Source: Acidovorax sp. Leaf160 (GTDB taxonomy: Bacteria > Pseudomonadota > Gammaproteobacteria > Burkholderiales > Burkholderiaceae_C). From it: a stretch of DNA of 64,000 bases. The position numbers and the translations under genes are program-made. The stretch lies in the NCBI RefSeq assembly GCF_001424265.1, contig NZ_LMOV01000006.1:26038-90037 (forward strand). The letters are read 5' to 3'. This document shows positions 45,664-53,677 of this stretch, piece after piece (within the stretch, counting starts at the first letter, position 1; every line of letters begins with the position of its first letter). The notes beneath the pieces were generated by a model, which worked only from the letters and a program-made list of their open reading frames with translations, had not been told where the DNA came from and ran no database searches.

Positions 45664-47154
45664 ATGAAACGCGCTATCACCCTCCTGGGCCTGCTGGCCT
45701 GCGTGCATGCCGGGGCGCAGACCCCCGCTGCACAAGCTTCTCCGGCCGCGCCGTCCCCCGCGGCGCACGCCACCCCCGCAGCCACTGCGCCGGCCCCGGC
45801 CGCCTCGCCCGGCGCCGCCGCCCTGGCGCCCCGGCAGTTCACGCTCAAGAACGGCATGCAGCTCATCGTGCAGCCCGACCGCCGCGCGCCCACGGCGTTG
45901 CACATGGTCTGGGTGCGGGTGGGCTCCATCGACGAGGTGGACGGCACCTCGGGCGTGGCCCATGCGCTGGAACACATGATGTTCAAGGGCTCCAAGACGG
46001 TGAAGCCGGGCGAATTCTCCCGCCGCGTGGCGGCCCTGGGCGGGCAGGAAAACGCCTTCACCAGCTACGACTACACCGGCTACTACCAGCAGATCCCGGC
46101 CAGCCGGCTGGCCGATGTGATGAAGCTCGAATCGGACCGCTTCGCCAACAACCAGTGGCCCGACGACGAATTCAAGCGCGAGATCGAGGTCATCAAGGAA
46201 GAGCGCCGCATGCGCACCGACGACCAGCCCCGCGCCGCGCTGATGGAGCAGCTCTATGCCGCCACCTTCGTCGCGTCGCCCTACCACCGGCCCGTGATCG
46301 GCTGGATGGGCGACCTCGATTCGATGACCGCGGATGACGTGCGCGCCTTCCACCGCCAGTGGTATGTGCCGGCCAATGCCGTGGTGGTGGTCGCGGGCGA
46401 CGTCGACCCGGAGCGCGTGCGCGCGCTGGCCGAGCAGACCTATGGCCGCATTCCCGCCCGCGCCGTGCCCGCGCGCAAGCCCCGGCCCGAGCCCGATCAG
46501 CGCGGCATCCGCCGCATCGCCTTCAAGGCGCCCGCCGAGCAGGCCTACGTGGCGCTGGCCTACCGCGTGCCCAGCATGCGCCGCATCGAGAACCTCACGG
46601 CCACCGACCGCGACGCGCTGGGCCTGGTGGTGCTGTCGGCCGTGCTCAGCGGCTACGACGGCGCCCGACTCGACCGCGCCCTGCGCCAGGGCGAGGGCCG
46701 CGTGGCCGACGGCGCCAGCAGCTCCGCCTCGGTGTTCGGGCGCGGCCCGAGCCTCTTCCTGCTGACGGGCGTGCCCTCGGCCGGCAAGACGGCCGCGCAG
46801 GTCGAAGAGGGCCTGCGCGCCGAGGTGGCCCGCATCGCCAAGGACGGCGTGAGCGAGGCCGAGCTCAACCGCGTCAAGACGCAGTGGGCGGCGTCCACCA
46901 TCTACGAGCGCGATTCGCTGCAGAGCCAGGCCAGCGATCTGGGCAGCAACTGGGTCATGGGCCTGCCGCTCGATGCCGACACCAAGCTGCTGGCGCTGTT
47001 GCGCGGCGTGACGCCGGCCGAAGTGCAGGCCGTGGCCGCGCGCTACTTCGGCGACGACCAGCTCACCGTGGGCACGCTGCTGCCCCAGCCTCTCGACCCC
47101 AACGCCCGCCGCGCGCCGGCCCTGCCCGCCGAAGCCGGCGGCCGTCTGCACTGA
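45664..47154 (+). CDS. M16-family zinc peptidase, active partner
   Basis: Secreted inverzincin peptidase (496 residues). A signal peptide ends near residue 19 and is followed by an Ala/Pro-rich linker. The zinc motif H100-x2-E103-H104 lies in GVAHALEHMMFKGS, with the third ligand glutamate expected in FKREIEVIKEERRMR. The second, non-catalytic half domain contains RGVTPAEVQAVAARYF. Bacterial M16 proteins of this size typically work as heterodimers with an inactive homologue, which is the next gene (18 bp downstream). The substrates are probably small periplasmic peptides. Confidence 0.92.
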   Translation: MKRAITLLGLLACVHAGAQTPAAQASPAAPSPAAHATPAATAPAPAASPGAAALAPRQFTLKNGMQLIVQPDRRAPTALHMVWVRVGSIDEVDGTSGVAHALEHMMFKGSKTVKPGEFSRRVAALGGQENAFTSYDYTGYYQQIPASRLADVMKLESDRFANNQWPDDEFKREIEVIKEERRMRTDDQPRAALMEQLYAATFVASPYHRPVIGWMGDLDSMTADDVRAFHRQWYVPANAVVVVAGDVDPERVRALAEQTYGRIPARAVPARKPRPEPDQRGIRRIAFKAPAEQAYVALAYRVPSMRRIENLTATDRDALGLVVLSAVLSGYDGARLDRALRQGEGRVADGASSSASVFGRGPSLFLLTGVPSAGKTAAQVEEGLRAEVARIAKDGVSEAELNRVKTQWAASTIYERDSLQSQASDLGSNWVMGLPLDADTKLLALLRGVTPAEVQAVAARYFGDDQLTVGTLLPQPLDPNARRAPALPAEAGGRLH

Positions 47155-47172
47155 GCCGGGAGCCCTGAATCC

Positions 47173-48669
47173 ATGAAGCTGACCAAAACTATTAAAAAGA
47201 TAGCTACCCGCGCCCTGTTCATCAGCGCGGGAGCCATTTTTTATACCAATTCCGCCTGGGCGCTGCTGCCGATCCAGCACTGGACGGAGCCCAGCGGCGC
47301 CCGCGTCTGGCTGGTCGAAAGCCCCGGCATCCCGATGGTCGATGTGCAGGTGGACTTCGACGCCGGCAGCCGGCGCGACCCTGCCGCGCAGGCCGGCCTG
47401 GCCAGCGCCGCCGGAGCGATGACATCCAAGGGCGTGAAGGCCGGGCCGGGCGATGCGCCCGCGATGGACGAGAACGCCCTGGGCGAAGCCTGGGCCGACC
47501 TGGGTGCGTCGTTCGACGCCGGGGCGGACCGCGATGCGCTGAGCTATTCGCTGCGCTCGCTGACCGACCCCGGGCTGTTGGACCGCGCCGCCCGGCTGGC
47601 CGCCCGCCAGCTGGGCCAGCCCAGCTACCCGGCCGACATCTGGCAGCGCGAGCGCGCCCGCTGGAGCGCCGCGCTGAAGGAAGCCGAAACACGCCCCGGC
47701 ACCATCGCCGCCAAGGCGTTTTCCGCCGCCGTGTACGGCAGCCATCCCTACGGCCTGCGTGCCACGCCCGAGACGCTGGCCCGCATCGAGGCCGGCGACC
47801 TGCAGGCCTTCCATCAGCGCTACGTGCAGCCCTGCCGGGCCAAGGTCGCCATCGTCGGCGCGGTGACGCGCGCCCAGGCGCAGACCCTGGTGCAGACGCT
47901 GCTGTCGCAGCTGCCCGCGCCGCAGGCGGGCGACGCGGCCAGCGCCTGCGCGCCGCTGCCGCCGGTGCCGGCCGTGCAGCCGCTGACGCGCGCGGTGCGG
48001 CAGGACATCCCGTTCGCCTCGGCCCAGGCGCACGTCTTCATCGGCCAGCCCGGCTTCGAGCGCAAGGACCCGGATTTCCTCGCCCTGCTGGTGGGCAACC
48101 ACATCCTGGGCGGCGGCAGCTTCACGTCGCGCCTGATGAACGAGGTTCGCGAAAAGCGGGGCCTGAGCTACAGCGTGGGCAGCGGTTTCTCGCCGGGCCT
48201 GAATGCCGGCTCGTTCACCGTCGGCCTGCAGACCCGGCCGGACCAGGCGGCCCAGGCCGTGCAGGTGTCGCAGGACGTGATCAAACGCTTCGTCGAGCAG
48301 GGGCCCACCGAGGCCGAACTGCGCGCCGCGAAGGACAACCTGATCGGCGGCTTCGCACTGCGCATCGACAGCAACCGCAAGCTGCTGGCGAACGTGATGA
48401 ACATCGCCACCAACGACCTGCCGCTGGACTATCTGGAGCACTGGACCGACCGGGTCGCCGCACTCAGCGTGGCCGACATCCGCGCCGCCATGCAGCGCAA
48501 GCTGCAGCCCGACCGCATGGTGACCGTGGTGGTGGGCGGTGCGGGGGCCGCGGGTGGCGATGGCGACACGCCGGCCCCGGCCGGTGCGGCTACGGCTACG
48601 GCGCCGGCCGCCCCGGCCGCCCCTGCCACACCTGCCACACCTGCCACCCCTGCGGGAGCCCAGCCATGA
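47173..48669 (+). CDS. M16-family protein lacking the zinc motif, inactive partner
   Basis: Homologue of the preceding protease (498 residues) in which the HxxEH region reads AGLASAAGAMTSKGVKA, so it cannot bind zinc. It keeps the substrate-side motifs such as GGGSFTSRLMNEVREKRGLS and the RSLTDPGLLDRAARLAARQL region. Pairs of one active and one inactive M16 subunit form the working enzyme in related bacteria. The signal peptide (MKLTKTIKKIATRALFISAG then AIFYTNSAWA) is encoded from codon 6 to codon 24 by repeat copy 4. The C-terminus is a Pro/Ala/Thr tail. The stop overlaps the rsmD start in ATGA. Confidence 0.92.
   Translation: MKLTKTIKKIATRALFISAGAIFYTNSAWALLPIQHWTEPSGARVWLVESPGIPMVDVQVDFDAGSRRDPAAQAGLASAAGAMTSKGVKAGPGDAPAMDENALGEAWADLGASFDAGADRDALSYSLRSLTDPGLLDRAARLAARQLGQPSYPADIWQRERARWSAALKEAETRPGTIAAKAFSAAVYGSHPYGLRATPETLARIEAGDLQAFHQRYVQPCRAKVAIVGAVTRAQAQTLVQTLLSQLPAPQAGDAASACAPLPPVPAVQPLTRAVRQDIPFASAQAHVFIGQPGFERKDPDFLALLVGNHILGGGSFTSRLMNEVREKRGLSYSVGSGFSPGLNAGSFTVGLQTRPDQAAQAVQVSQDVIKRFVEQGPTEAELRAAKDNLIGGFALRIDSNRKLLANVMNIATNDLPLDYLEHWTDRVAALSVADIRAAMQRKLQPDRMVTVVVGGAGAAGGDGDTPAPAGAATATAPAAPAAPATPATPATPAGAQP
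47188..47242 (+). repeat. 55-bp palindrome/GCGC repeat element, copy 4, inside a coding sequence
   Basis: Near-palindrome ACTATTAAAAAGATAGC (47188-47204), 20-nt spacer, GCGCGGGAGCCATTTTTT (47225-47242). It is translated in frame as TIKKIATRALFISAGAIF, forming the basic region and hydrophobic core of the signal peptide of the second M16 protein. Confidence 0.88.
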
Positions 48670-49379
48670 GCGCGCGCAAGACCGCTCCTGCCCGGCCCGG
48701 CGCATCGCGCCCTTCCGCCCGCGCCGGTGCTCCGGCGCCCGCCGGCGGCGCCAAGGCGCCCCGGTCGGGTGGTGCCGGCGAGATCCGCATCGTCGGCGGG
48801 CTGTGGAAGCGCACCCGCCTGGCGGTGGCCGACCGGCCGGGCCTGCGCCCCACGCCCGACCGGGTGCGCGAGACGTTGTTCAACTGGCTGGGCCAGGACC
48901 TGACCGGCTGGCGCTGCATCGACGCCTTCGCCGGCACCGGCGCGCTGGGGCTGGAGGCTGCTTCGCGTGGCGCGGCGCAGGTCGTGCTGGTGGAAAGCGA
49001 CGCCGCCCTGGCCACGCAACTGGAAGCCGTGCGCCGCAAGCTGGGCGCAGAGGCCGTGCGCGTGCAGCGCGGCGACGGCGTGGCGGCCCTGCGCGCGCTC
49101 GCGCCTGGCAGCCAGCACCTGGTGCTGATCGATCCCCCGTTCAGCGGCGAGCTGTTCGAGCCGGCCCTGCAGGCCGCTGCGCGGGCCATCGCGCCGGACG
49201 GCTTCATCTACCTGGAGGCACCCGCCGCCTGGGCGGACGAAGCCCTGCTGCCACTGGGCCTGGCGATCCATCGGCACCTGAAGGCAGGCGCGGTGCACGC
49301 GCACCTGCTGAGGCCCGCCGCCGCGATGCCGGCCGCTGCCGCCCCTGCCGATCCGGCCGATCCGTCGGGTGCTGTCTAG
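48666..49379 (+). CDS. rsmD: 16S rRNA (guanine-966 N2)-methyltransferase RsmD
   Basis: Class I methyltransferase (237 residues) acting on G966 of 16S rRNA. A 40-residue Ala/Pro/Arg-rich leader precedes the domain, which starts at IRIVGGLWKRTRLAVADRPG followed by RPTPDRVRETLFNWLGQDL. The SAM motif is DAFAGTGALGLEAASRGA, and the catalytic motif is LIDPPFSGELFE. It overlaps the upstream M16 gene by 4 nt. The stop is followed 4 bp later by repeat copy 5. Position next to coaD is a common arrangement. Confidence 0.93.
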   Translation: MSARKTAPARPGASRPSARAGAPAPAGGAKAPRSGGAGEIRIVGGLWKRTRLAVADRPGLRPTPDRVRETLFNWLGQDLTGWRCIDAFAGTGALGLEAASRGAAQVVLVESDAALATQLEAVRRKLGAEAVRVQRGDGVAALRALAPGSQHLVLIDPPFSGELFEPALQAAARAIAPDGFIYLEAPAAWADEALLPLGLAIHRHLKAGAVHAHLLRPAAAMPAAAAPADPADPSGAV

Positions 49380-49383
49380 TAAT

Positions 49384-49438
49384 GCTATAAAAATAATAGC
49401 TAAAGGTGCCGGGAAATCAAGCGCTGCAGCCTGTTTTC
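49384..49438 (+). repeat. 55-bp palindrome/GCGC repeat element, copy 5
   Basis: Palindrome GCTATAAAAATAATAGC (49384-49400), 20-nt spacer, GCGCTGCAGCCTGTTTTC (49421-49438). It lies between rsmD and coaD, starting 4 bp after the rsmD stop. Confidence 0.9.
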
Positions 49439-49517
49439 ATGCCGATGCCGGTGGGCGGAGGGGGCCGCGCCGGGCACTGCATAATCCGCCCATCTCCACG
49501 CTTGACTCCCCACCGCC

Positions 49518-50015
49518 ATGGCCCAGAACGTGCTCGCCGTCTATCCTGGAACCTTCGACCCCATCACCTTGGGCCACGAAGACGTGGTGCGCCGCGCCAC
49601 GCAGCTCTTCGGCCGGGTGATCGTCGCGGTGGCGGCCGGGCACCACAAGAAGACCATGTTCAGCCTGGAAGAGCGCATCGCCCTGGTGCGCGAAGCCGTG
49701 GCGCCATACCCGCAGGTGCAGGTGGAAAGCTTTTCGGGCCTGCTGCGCGACTTCGTGGTGGACCGTGGCGCCAAGGCCATGGTGCGGGGCCTGCGCGCGG
49801 TGACCGACTTCGACTACGAATTCCAGCTGGCCGGCATGAACCGCACCCTCATGCCCGAGGTGGAGACCGTCTTCCTGACGCCGAGCGACCGTTTCCAGTT
49901 CATCAGCAGCACCTTCGTGCGCGAGATCGCCACGCTGGGCGGCGAGGTGGACAAGTTCGTCTCGCCCGCCGTGCTGCAGCACCTGCTGGTCAAGGTCGGC
50001 CGCCAGCCGGGCTGA
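49518..50015 (+). CDS. coaD: Phosphopantetheine adenylyltransferase CoaD
   Basis: Nucleotidyltransferase (165 residues) for the penultimate step of coenzyme A synthesis, converting 4'-phosphopantetheine and ATP to dephospho-CoA. The adenylyl-binding motif is YPGTFDPITLGHEDVVRRA with the T/HxGH-type GH, and the C-terminal ISSTFVREIATLGGEV motif completes the site. The substrate-binding RGLRAVTDFDYEFQLAGMNR is typical. Length matches the family. A 65-bp gap separates it from the transglutaminase gene that follows. Confidence 0.97.
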   Translation: MAQNVLAVYPGTFDPITLGHEDVVRRATQLFGRVIVAVAAGHHKKTMFSLEERIALVREAVAPYPQVQVESFSGLLRDFVVDRGAKAMVRGLRAVTDFDYEFQLAGMNRTLMPEVETVFLTPSDRFQFISSTFVREIATLGGEVDKFVSPAVLQHLLVKVGRQPG

Positions 50016-50080
50016 TCGGGCGGGTGCGGCCGGGCGAAGTCCGGGGACATGGGCTCGGGACTTGCTAGCATGGCGGGCAT

Positions 50081-53000
50081 ATGTCCATCCATGCCGCACT
50101 CCATCACGTCACCCACTACACGTACGACCGGCCCATCGGATTGGGCCCCCAGATCGTGCGCCTGCGGCCCGCGCCCCATTGCCGCAGCCATGTGGTGTCG
50201 TACTCGCTGACCGTCGAGCCGGCCAACCACTTCATCAACTGGCAGCAGGACCCGTTCGCCAACTACCAGGCGCGGCTGGTCTTCCCGGAGAAAGCCACCG
50301 AATTCAAGGTCACGGTCGACCTGGTGGTGGAGATGTCGGTCTACAACCCGTTCGACTTCTTCCTGGAGCCGCATGCGGAAACCTTCCCCTTCCGCTACAG
50401 CGCCGAACAGGCGCAGGAACTGGCGCCCTACCTGGCGACCGAGCCCGTCACTCCGCTGCTGCAGGACTATCTGGACAGGATCGACGTCGCCGAGCGGCCG
50501 ACCATGGACTTTCTTGTCGCCATCAACCAGAAGGTGGCGCAAGACATCAAGTACCTCATCCGCATGGAGCCCGGCGTGCAGACGCCCGAGGAGACGCTGA
50601 CCAACGCCAGCGGCTCCTGCCGCGATTCGGGCTGGCTGCTGGTGCAGCTGCTGCGCAACCTGGGCCTGGCTGCGCGATTCGTGTCGGGCTACCTCATCCA
50701 GCTGACGCCCGACGTCAAGTCGCTCGACGGCCCGAGCGGCACCGAGCACGACTTCACCGACCTGCACGCCTGGTGCGAGGTGTATCTGCCCGGCGCGGGC
50801 TGGGTCGGGCTGGACGCCACCAGCGGCCTGATGGCCGGCGAGGGCCACATTCCGCTGGCCTGCACGCCCCAGCCTTCCACCGCCGCGCCCATCGAAGGGC
50901 TGGTGGACGAGGCCGAAGTGGTGTTCCATCACGACATGCGGGTCACCCGCATCCATGAATCGCCCCGCGTCACCAAGCCCTACACGGAAGAGCAGTGGCA
51001 GGCCGTGCTGGCGCTGGGCCATGCGGTCGATGCCGACCTGGTGGCGGGCGACGTGCGCCTGACCATGGGGGGCGAGCCCACCTTCGTCGCCGTCGCCGAT
51101 CGCGACGCGCCCGAGTGGAACACCGACGCGCTGGGGCCCACCAAGCGCGGCTATGCCACCGAACTCGTGCACAAGCTGCGCGCCGAATACGGCGACGGCG
51201 GCTTCCTGCATTTCGGCCAGGGCAAGTGGTACCCCGGTGAGCAGCTGCCGCGCTGGGCGCTGTCGATCTGCTGGCGCGCCGACGGGCAGCCGGCCTGGAG
51301 CAACCCCCAGCTCTTCGCCGACGAACGCCAGCCGCAGCACTACACCAGCGACGACGCGCGGCGCTTCATCCACCACCTGACGGCCAAGCTGGGCCTGGAC
51401 GACGGCTTCATCCAGCCGGGCTATGAAGACACCTGGTACTACCTCTGGCGCGAGCGCCGGCTGCCGGTCAACGTCGACCCCTTCGACGCCCGGCTGGACG
51501 ACGAACTGGAACGCGCCCGCCTGCGCCGCGTCTTCGCGCAGAAGCTCGACAGCGTGATCGGCTACATGCTGCCGCTCGAGCCGGCGGAAGGGTCGCCGCC
51601 GCTCGCCGGCACGTCCTGGAAGACCGGCCCCTGGTTCTTCCGCGACGAGCGCATGTACCTCATCCCCGGCGACTCGCCCATGGGCTACCGCCTGCCACTC
51701 GACTCGCTGCCCTGGGTCAGCGAGTCCGACTACCCCTACCTCGTCGAGCAGGACCCGTCGGTCGCCACGCAGGGCCTGCCGGCTTCCACTGCGCTGCAGG
51801 CGCGCTACGCCGCGCCGGCGGGCCGCCCTGTGGCGGGCGGTCGCGACCTGCCCTACCTGGCCGGCGCCAGCGCGCCGGGCGAGGCGCGCCGCGCGTTCCA
51901 GGTCCGGCCCGACGCCGTGAGCGGGACAGGCACGGGTGCCTGGGGCGCTGCGGGCCCGGCGGGCACGGCGGGCGCGGCGGCAAGCGCTGCGGGTTCGGCA
52001 AGCGGTGGCGGCGTGCCGGGCCAGGCCCAGGCCCAGGCCGAGCCCGCCGACTTCGTGAAGGCGCCGGGCCGCTTCGAGTCGGCCCAGGGCCACACCCGCA
52101 CGGCGCTGTGCGTGGAAGCCCGCGACCCGCGCCGCGCCAACGGGCCCAAGTCCGAGTTGGTAGGCGAAGCCTCCAGCGTTCTCTACGTCTTCATGCCGCC
52201 GCTGGCCCGGCTGGACGACTACCTCGATCTGCTGTCCGCCGTGGAAGCCACGGCCCAAGAGTTGGGCGTGCAGATCGTGCTGGAAGGCTATCCGCCGCCG
52301 CGTGACGCGCGCCTGAAGCTGCTGCAGGTGACGCCCGACCCCGGCGTGATCGAGGTGAACATCCACCCCGCACACCACTGGGGCGAACTGGTGCAGCACA
52401 CCGAATTCCTCTACCAGAGCGCCTTCGAGACGCGCCTGTCGGCCGAGAAGTTCATGACCGACGGCCGCCACACCGGCACCGGCGGCGGCAACCATTTCGT
52501 GATGGGCGGCGCCACGCCAGCCGATTCACCCTTCCTGCGCAAGCCGGAATTGCTCGCCAGCCTGATCCTCTACTGGCACAACCACCCGTCGCTGAGCTAT
52601 CTCTTCAGCGGCATGTTCATCGGCCCGACCAGCCAGGCGCCGCGCGTCGACGAAGCGCGCAACGACCAGCTGTACGAGCTGGAGATCGCGCTGCGCGAGA
52701 TCGAGAACAACCGCGCCATCCACGGCCAGGACATGCCGCCCTGGCTGGTCGACCGCACGCTGCGCAACATCCTGATCGACGTGACGGGCAACACCCACCG
52801 CAGCGAGTTCTGCATCGACAAGATGTATTCGCCCGACAGCAGCACCGGCCGCCTGGGCCTGCTGGAGCTGCGCGCCTTCGAGATGCCGCCGCATGCGCGC
52901 ATGAGCGTGGTGCAGCAACTGCTGCTGCGCGCCATGATCGCGCGCTTCTGGAATGCACCCTACAAGGCGCCGGCCGCGCGCTGGGGCACCGAGCTGCACG

Positions 53001-53677
53001 ACCGCTGGCTGCTGCCCGCCTTCGTGCGGCAGGACCTGCACGACGTGCTGGCCGAAATGCGCGAGGCCGGCTATGCGTTCGACGACGCCTGGTTCGCGCC
53101 GCACTTCGAATTCCGCTTCCCGATGATCGGCCATGTGCAGTCGCGCGGCGTGGAACTCACCCTGCGCAACGCGCTGGAGCCCTGGCACGTGATGGGCGAG
53201 GAAGGCGTCATCGGCGGCACCATGCGCTACGTCGATTCGTCGCTGGAGCGCATCGAGGTGGCGGTCACCGGCTTCAACGAAAGCCGCTACGTCGTCACCG
53301 TGAACGGCGAGCCGCTGCCGCTGCAGCCCACCGGCACCACGGGCGAATACGTGGCCGGCGTGCGCTACAAGGCCTGGAACCCGCCCAGTGCGCTGCATCC
53401 GACCATCGGCGTGCATGCACCGCTCACCTTCGACATCGTGGACACCTGGTCGCGCCGCTCGCTCGGCGGCTGCCAGTACCACGTGGCGCACCCCGGCGGC
53501 CGCAACTATTCCACCTTCCCGGTGAACGCGTACGAGGCCGAGAGCCGCCGGCTGGCGCGCTTCTTCCGCATGGGCCACACGCCCGGCCGCATGGACGTGC
53601 CGCCCGCCACCATCGAACTGCCCGGCAGCCGCGAGTTTCCGTTCACGCTCGACCTGCGCCGCGCCATGCGGCCTTGA
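50081..53677 (+). CDS. Large transglutaminase-like protein with DUF2126 domain
   Basis: A 1198-residue, apparently cytoplasmic protein. The N-terminal part is a bacterial transglutaminase-like domain with a Cys-His-Asp triad: C180 in SGSCRDSGWLLVQLLRNLGL, H229 in DLHAWCEVYLPGAGW and D245 in GLDATSG. The remaining two thirds belong to DUF2126, with GGEPTFVAVADRDAPEWN, FGQGKWYPGEQLPRWALSIC and GRHTGTGGGNHFVMGGATPA as conserved blocks, interrupted near residues 605-660 by a Gly/Ala-rich linker. Families of this kind occur beside ATP-grasp and alpha-E genes and are proposed to build or modify peptides. The substrate is unknown. The next gene begins in a 4-nt overlap. Confidence 0.88.
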   Translation: MSIHAALHHVTHYTYDRPIGLGPQIVRLRPAPHCRSHVVSYSLTVEPANHFINWQQDPFANYQARLVFPEKATEFKVTVDLVVEMSVYNPFDFFLEPHAETFPFRYSAEQAQELAPYLATEPVTPLLQDYLDRIDVAERPTMDFLVAINQKVAQDIKYLIRMEPGVQTPEETLTNASGSCRDSGWLLVQLLRNLGLAARFVSGYLIQLTPDVKSLDGPSGTEHDFTDLHAWCEVYLPGAGWVGLDATSGLMAGEGHIPLACTPQPSTAAPIEGLVDEAEVVFHHDMRVTRIHESPRVTKPYTEEQWQAVLALGHAVDADLVAGDVRLTMGGEPTFVAVADRDAPEWNTDALGPTKRGYATELVHKLRAEYGDGGFLHFGQGKWYPGEQLPRWALSICWRADGQPAWSNPQLFADERQPQHYTSDDARRFIHHLTAKLGLDDGFIQPGYEDTWYYLWRERRLPVNVDPFDARLDDELERARLRRVFAQKLDSVIGYMLPLEPAEGSPPLAGTSWKTGPWFFRDERMYLIPGDSPMGYRLPLDSLPWVSESDYPYLVEQDPSVATQGLPASTALQARYAAPAGRPVAGGRDLPYLAGASAPGEARRAFQVRPDAVSGTGTGAWGAAGPAGTAGAAASAAGSASGGGVPGQAQAQAEPADFVKAPGRFESAQGHTRTALCVEARDPRRANGPKSELVGEASSVLYVFMPPLARLDDYLDLLSAVEATAQELGVQIVLEGYPPPRDARLKLLQVTPDPGVIEVNIHPAHHWGELVQHTEFLYQSAFETRLSAEKFMTDGRHTGTGGGNHFVMGGATPADSPFLRKPELLASLILYWHNHPSLSYLFSGMFIGPTSQAPRVDEARNDQLYELEIALREIENNRAIHGQDMPPWLVDRTLRNILIDVTGNTHRSEFCIDKMYSPDSSTGRLGLLELRAFEMPPHARMSVVQQLLLRAMIARFWNAPYKAPAARWGTELHDRWLLPAFVRQDLHDVLAEMREAGYAFDDAWFAPHFEFRFPMIGHVQSRGVELTLRNALEPWHVMGEEGVIGGTMRYVDSSLERIEVAVTGFNESRYVVTVNGEPLPLQPTGTTGEYVAGVRYKAWNPPSALHPTIGVHAPLTFDIVDTWSRRSLGGCQYHVAHPGGRNYSTFPVNAYEAESRRLARFFRMGHTPGRMDVPPATIELPGSREFPFTLDLRRAMRP

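Noticed and set aside
42260..48705. Very long open frames antisense to the chemoreceptor, ftsY and M16 genes on both strands
   Set aside because: They have no family motifs, are rich in Arg, Gly, His and Ala, and mirror the codon bias of strongly supported genes on the other strand; long antisense frames are expected in GC-rich DNA.
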